Positions 32,465 to 33,114 of a DNA stretch of 33,114 nucleotides are shown here, in pieces. The translations under genes were made by a program, and so were the position numbers. The notes beneath the pieces were generated by a model. It saw nothing but the letters and a program-made list of their open reading frames with translations. It ran no database searches and was not told the origin of the DNA. Source of the stretch: Candidatus Gastranaerophilales bacterium (GTDB lineage Bacteria; Cyanobacteriota; Vampirovibrionia; Gastranaerophilales; Gastranaerophilaceae); the NCBI GenBank assembly GCA_944324235.1, contig CALUVN010000025.1:1-33114 (forward strand), in the 5' to 3' direction. Position 1 is the first letter of the stretch. Every line of letters starts with the position of its first letter.

Positions 32465-32649
32465 GCAAAAAATACTTTATATAAATGTAAGGGAAATTAA
32501 AAAGGGAAATAATACTTACGGGAAAAATCAATTCTGTTTATCAAGTTATATAAACGAGAATACTAAAAAAGATTTTTTTATACTCTCTCTCTTAATATCC
32601 TCGTGTTTATTTAATGTTGCCACTAATCTTAATGGCAACTTTTTCTTTT
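32465..32649 (+). ncRNA. Putative small RNA of about 185 nt, no known family
   Basis: A plus-strand promoter-like pair at 32430-32458 and an intrinsic terminator at 32616-32649 delimit a transcript with no credible reading frame. Internal pairings are visible: GTAAG with CTTAC in its first third, GTTTAT with ATAAAC around CAAGTTAT, and ACGAG with CTCGT closing an AT-rich stem, followed by the terminator hairpin. The length resembles 6S RNA, but the 5' and 3' ends do not pair as 6S requires. A frame through the region from a TTG at 32457 has no ribosome site and runs across the terminator. Existence of the RNA is inference. Confidence 0.35.
32616..32649 (+). terminator. Intrinsic terminator, plus strand
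   Basis: GTTGCCA (32616-32622) and TGGCAAC (32633-32639) form a 7-bp stem with a 10-base loop, followed by TTTTTCTTTT. It is oriented plus only; the other strand lacks a T-run. No protein gene lies upstream on this strand, which is why a small RNA is proposed. Confidence 0.8.
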
Positions 32650-32869
32650 ATATAAAGGATATAAAGCAATTTGCGGCCAGCTGAAAAAAGTTATATTTAT
32701 TGAATTGCTACAGTTTTGCAACACTAAATTTAAAATTACCGTAAATTTACCGTAGGAAATTTTGTAATAATGAGCGGTCACAAAATCAATATTTTACAAT
32801 AATGCCAGCAGTAAGTTTTATATTTGCGTAACATACTTTTGGGGCGTAACTCTGAAGTTATTTCATGGG
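32650..32869. other. Gene-free AT-rich stretch
   Basis: No frame with a ribosome site is seen on either strand. It contains a direct repeat of TTACCGTA (in attaccgtaaatttaccgta, about 32737-32755) and several -10-like boxes, but nothing I can assign. Confidence 0.5.
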
Positions 32870-32905
32870 CTTACAAACGGTAAGATTCCGAAACAAGTTC
32901 GGAAT
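32870..32905. repeat. Tandem small hairpins (intergenic palindromes)
   Basis: CTTAC/GTAAG (32870-32884, 5-base loop) is followed directly by ATTCCGAA/TTCGGAAT (32885-32905, loop ACAAG), an exact 8-bp stem. Palindromes of this ATTCCGAA type recur between genes in many bacteria, as I recall, so this may be a dispersed REP-like unit. Confidence 0.6.
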
Positions 32906-32917
32906 GACATTATATCT

Positions 32918-32953
32918 AAAATTCTTTGGTGCAAATCGCGTGCCGTCTTTATC
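32918..32953. repeat. 36-base direct repeat, copy 1
   Basis: Begins AAAATTCTTTGGTGCAAATC and ends GTCTTTATC. It matches copy 2 (33079-33114) at 34 of 36 positions with an offset of 161 bases. Confidence 0.9.
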
Positions 32954-33012
32954 AAACTATTTAGGAATGCTTCTAGGACATTAACGGCGGCAGGGGGATT
33001 TTGCTAAGTCGT

Positions 33013-33037
33013 TGGCGAGAATGGGGAATTCGAGCCC
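33013..33037 (-). other. tRNA-3'-end-like sequence
   Basis: On the minus strand GGGCTCGAATTCCCC followed by a seven-base stretch and GCCA resembles a T-arm, acceptor strand and CCA end. The T-stem is only three pairs, and no complementary 5' acceptor strand or D-arm is found, so it is not a working tRNA. It may be a tRNA remnant (attachment-site scar) or coincidence. Confidence 0.25.
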
Positions 33038-33039
33038 TA

Positions 33040-33062
33040 CGGATTAGTATGCAACGCTAACC
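33040..33062. repeat. Seven-pair stem inside the repeat unit
   Basis: On the plus strand GGATTAG and CTAACCC flank the loop TATGCAACG; on the minus strand the pairing includes one G-T wobble. It shows that the segment between the direct repeats is structured. Confidence 0.5.
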
Positions 33063-33078
33063 CAATGAATTTTTAACA

Positions 33079-33114
33079 AAAATTCTTTGGTGCAAATCAC
33101 GTGCCGTATTTATC
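33079..33114. repeat. 36-base direct repeat, copy 2 (at window end)
   Basis: Second copy, differing from copy 1 only at two positions (A for G, A for C). The match reaches the last base of the window, so the true repeat may be longer. Confidence 0.9.

Noticed and set aside
32465-32649. 6S RNA
   Set aside because: Length fits, but the ends do not pair into a closing stem and the 3' end is an independent terminator hairpin.
32457-32684. 75-residue plus-strand protein
   Set aside because: Starts at TTG without a ribosome site, has no recognisable motif and runs through a good intrinsic terminator.
33013-33075. Functional tRNA on the minus strand
   Set aside because: Only a T-arm/CCA-like end is visible; the T-stem is broken and there is no matching 5' acceptor strand or D-arm.
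32954-33078. Integron attC site
   Set aside because: The segment has dyad symmetry, but candidate core sites do not match GTTRRRY/RYYYAAC and no cassette gene or integrase is seen.
32918-33114. Diversity-generating retroelement template/variable pair
   Set aside because: The two differences between the repeats are both at A in copy 2, as a DGR would give, but two sites are too few, no protein C-terminus covers copy 1 and no reverse transcriptase is in the window.
32918-33114. CRISPR array
   Set aside because: Only two copies, and the 125-base gap is far longer than any usual spacer; no cas gene is present.

Overview
The window is a 33 kb piece of a low-GC, Gram-negative bacterial chromosome. 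Lipopolysaccharide-export genes (lptC, an lptA/OstA-like gene), a TolC-family outer-membrane protein with a MacA/MacB-type pump, a PilT twitching ATPase and a prepilin-like protein indicate a diderm cell. A PerR–rubredoxin–rubrerythrin–flavodiiron cluster indicates an anaerobe with oxygen and peroxide defence. The prepilin N-terminus (KGFTLAEVLITLGIIGVVAA), a short YggT protein and the overall gene set fit a non-photosynthetic cyanobacterial relative of the Melainabacteria/Gastranaerophilales type. That assignment is my inference from gene content; there is no rRNA or other decisive marker here. No rRNA, intact tRNA, CRISPR array, transposase, integrase or phage gene was found, so most of the window is core chromosome.

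Layout. (1) 1-1908, minus strand: a membrane-anchored TPR protein cut by the window start, and a secreted lytic transglycosylase, separated by a terminator. (2) 2059-5963, plus: mtnP, yggT, trkA, trkH (methylthioadenosine salvage and K+ uptake). (3) 6066-10651, plus: a tripartite efflux/secretion operon of TolC-like protein, MacA-like adaptor, ABC ATPase and MacB/FtsX permease. (4) 17366-10656, minus: one long tight operon lptC, lptA-like, TPR protein, dprA, topA, aroE. (5) 17422-20715, plus: dapA, secD, secF, closed by a strong hairpin terminator. (6) 23716-20791, minus: short ssb, a four-carbon acid sugar kinase (DtnK/OtnK type), a PdxA-family dehydrogenase and a small membrane protein. The kinase/PdxA pair suggests threonate- or erythronate-type catabolism rather than only vitamin B6 synthesis. 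(7) 23873-27448, plus: a prepilin-like protein, a ThrRS lacking the TGS domain and preceded by a GC-rich leader, and a WG-repeat (probable) lipoprotein. (8) 30389-27539, minus: perR, rubredoxin (45 aa), two rubrerythrins and fprA, preceded by a promoter whose -35 is overlapped by a 7-1-7 Fur-family operator. (9) 32324-30462, minus: pilT and recO, with a near-consensus extended -10 promoter.

The last 790 bases (32325-33114) have no convincing gene. They hold the pilT promoter, a plausible plus-strand small-RNA unit ending in an intrinsic terminator, a run of small hairpins and a 36-base direct repeat spaced 161 bases apart. The inter-repeat segment is structured and, on the minus strand, ends in a sequence resembling a degenerate tRNA 3' end. 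This tail is the least explained part of the window.

How the genes work together: PerR probably senses peroxide and controls reductive scavenging, with rubredoxin passing electrons to rubrerythrins and the flavodiiron protein. LptC/LptA, TolC/MacAB and the transglycosylase serve the envelope. TrkA/TrkH handle K+. SecD/SecF aid protein export. DprA, TopA, RecO and SSB serve DNA metabolism; DprA and PilT are also compatible with, but do not prove, natural transformation.
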